DNA of 64,000 bases. Source: Lentisphaeria bacterium. Its GTDB lineage: Bacteria > Verrucomicrobiota > Lentisphaeria > Victivallales > UBA1829. The stretch is from positions 1-64,000 of the forward strand of contig JAFTIQ010000030.1 of assembly GCA_017456805.1 (NCBI GenBank), read 5' to 3'. The position numbers and the translations under genes are program-made. Positions 62,898 to 64,000 of this stretch are shown here, piece by piece; position 1 is the stretch's first letter; the number at the start of each line of letters is the position of its first letter. Under the pieces are notes generated by a model, which saw nothing but the letters and a program-made list of their open reading frames with translations, was not told the DNA's origin and searched no databases.

Positions 62898-63875
62898 ATG
62901 AATTACCTTTCCTCTAAAAAATCAGATATTCCATTAACATTATTCCTTTGGGCGATAACCTTGGGAATTTGGGGTATTTGCTTGGATTTTCAATTATGCC
63001 GAAATATCAACTATTTAAATCAAAAAGAAAAATATAATCCATGGTTGTTCAGTTGGCTGGCATTCAGTTCTATACTCCAGCTTCTGTTTAGTGGAATAAT
63101 CTTCTTGGACATTATATTTTTGATCATCGAAGCTGCTGTTGCCATATTTTTTACAGCTGAAATCGCCAAAGTATCGCCCAAACCAAAAAATGAGAATTCA
63201 GGAGCTGTAACGGGATGTTATTTTTTGATAGGTATCGGATTTTTAATTGATATTATAGGGGCGTTTGACGACTATGAAAATTTCTTCCTCTCTATAGTCT
63301 CCTTAATAATCTGGTTGATTTTTTATGGAATTTTATTAAGTCTGTTCAACAGTAAGCTGGAAAGTGCAAAAAATACTACATTCGATTCAAAAGAACCTGT
63401 AACCCCTTCCGGAGTTTGGGGAATGTTCTTTGTTCAGATCATAGCTGTATTCCTGATGTTTCTTTTTGCTCCCGGCAAAGGAGAAGACATAACCGTTGAT
63501 GAAGTCCGGGAACATTTCAAAGCGGAGATGAATCAAGAATTATCTTCCCCCGATCATCCTATCCGGCGGAAAGTGGAATCTGCTCAGAAGGTTAATGTTC
63601 ATACAGCGTATGTCTCCACCTTTCAAATCATTACAAAAGACGGAAGTAATTTGGCAGTGTCGAACGGAGAATTCAATATTCAAAAAGTTATTATTAGAAT
63701 TAATACCAGATGGTCGGGTTTCATAGAGACTGGTTATACAGATATTACATACCCCTATGAAAATATAAATGGAGAGTTGATTTTAAACGAAAATGGAATT
63801 AGTATCAATACCAGCGATTCGGGAATAACACTAGGGGATGTTATTTTTACTACCATTCTAATATTGAGTATGTAA
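62898..63875 (+). CDS. Multi-pass membrane protein with C-terminal soluble domain, unknown
   Basis: 325 aa. Five or so hydrophobic segments in the first ~200 residues (LTLFLWAITLGIWGICLDF, LFSWLAFSSILQLLFSGIIF in part, IIGAF, LIIWLIFYGILLSLF, FFVQIIAVFLMFLFAP). The N-terminal helix pair IWGICLDFQLCRNINYLNQK recalls DUF4234-type membrane proteins. The C-terminal ~130 residues (from ITVDEVREHF) are soluble and beta-rich, with a hydrophobic end. AT-rich. Followed 19 nt later by the truncated gene at 63895, probably one operon. Confidence 0.6.
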   Translation: MNYLSSKKSDIPLTLFLWAITLGIWGICLDFQLCRNINYLNQKEKYNPWLFSWLAFSSILQLLFSGIIFLDIIFLIIEAAVAIFFTAEIAKVSPKPKNENSGAVTGCYFLIGIGFLIDIIGAFDDYENFFLSIVSLIIWLIFYGILLSLFNSKLESAKNTTFDSKEPVTPSGVWGMFFVQIIAVFLMFLFAPGKGEDITVDEVREHFKAEMNQELSSPDHPIRRKVESAQKVNVHTAYVSTFQIITKDGSNLAVSNGEFNIQKVIIRINTRWSGFIETGYTDITYPYENINGELILNENGISINTSDSGITLGDVIFTTILILSM

Positions 63876-63894
63876 AATGGAAAGGGAAAATATC

Positions 63895-64000
63895 ATGGAA
63901 AACGAAGAAAAACAGGGCACCACAGAAGTTTCTCAACCCAATCAAGTTCAAACGTCTGAAAACAAAATTGGTGATCCGCAGACCATCATGAGACCAAATC
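63895..64000 (+). CDS. N-terminal fragment of a gene cut by the window edge
   Basis: 35 codons open to the window end: MENEEKQGTTEVSQPNQV then QTSENKIGDPQTIMRPN. GGAAAGGG lies 9 nt upstream of ATG 63895; an in-frame ATG at 63877 is an alternative. Polar, low-complexity start without a signal peptide; no family can be named from this much. Confidence 0.5.
   Translation, partial: MENEEKQGTTEVSQPNQVQTSENKIGDPQTIMRPN

Overview
The window looks like a chromosomal piece of a Lentisphaerota bacterium of the Victivallales type (gut-associated relatives of Victivallis), or a near neighbour in the PVC group. The reasons are pseudopilin-like proteins with an FTLIELLV N-terminus and an H-x9-DG C-terminal motif, secretin-like outer-membrane proteins, large secreted LamG/TIM-barrel proteins, and many glycan-degradation operons run by GntR/LacI-type or AraC regulators. 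This placement comes from gene content only. No rRNA, tRNA or CRISPR array was seen.

Layout. 1-5.8 kb: an AT-richer glycan locus on the minus strand (pseudopilin, a secreted protein interrupted by a stop codon, a TIM-barrel protein) with a divergent AraC regulator; the pseudopilin gene carries two tandem in-frame hairpin-repeat insertions. 5.9-9.1 kb: two adjacent secretin-like proteins. 9.3-13.6 kb: a secreted endonuclease/exonuclease/phosphatase-fold lipoprotein, a pseudo-hydrolase/mutarotase fusion, a Pro/His-rich exported peptide, an exported protein and a Cys-cluster protein. 13.6-17.4 kb: the housekeeping set rpsP-khpA-trmD-rplS-rnhB-mnmE (minus). 17.7-18.9 kb: a Pro/Ala-repeat membrane protein broken by a G-run frameshift. 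19-24.4 kb: metH and a homocysteine methyltransferase/MTHFR fusion. 24.5-30 kb: GntR regulator, GH38 and GH78. 30.3-40.1 kb: a seven-gene minus-strand operon (GntR regulator, metallophosphoesterase, pseudopilin, LamG protein, 1259-aa LamG/TIM-barrel protein, EEP hydrolase, PHP-like protein). 40.2-43.6 kb: a DUF4186 protein, pdxT-pdxS and a divergent MocR regulator. 43.7-47 kb: a MacAB/YknXYZ-type export system. 47.1-50.9 kb: a 1254-aa paralogue of the LamG/TIM-barrel protein. 51-59.8 kb: rpsT, nusA-infB-rbfA-nrnA-truB, a His/Cys-repeat protein, fmdB and rsmA. 59.9-64 kb: a lipoprotein hydrolase, Sel1-repeat proteins, a candidate structured RNA, a membrane protein and a truncated gene.

How the parts fit. 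Two independent glycan operons each contain a pseudopilin gene with tight translational coupling to the gene after it (ATGA overlap or a 2-nt gap) and a dedicated regulator, and two secretin-like proteins lie nearby. This suggests, as inference, pseudopilin-assisted surface display or export linked to polysaccharide use. Many promoters share TTGNNN-N16/17-TATATT, often with an upstream TG.

Most unusual points: (1) repeat elements inserted at the FTLIELLV codons of a pseudopilin gene, each regenerating the motif in frame; (2) a rod-like candidate ncRNA at 62.1-62.24 kb; (3) a pseudo-hydrolase fused to a mutarotase; (4) trmD with no ATG/GTG/TTG start; (5) a nonsense codon and a homopolymer frameshift in two surface-protein genes.
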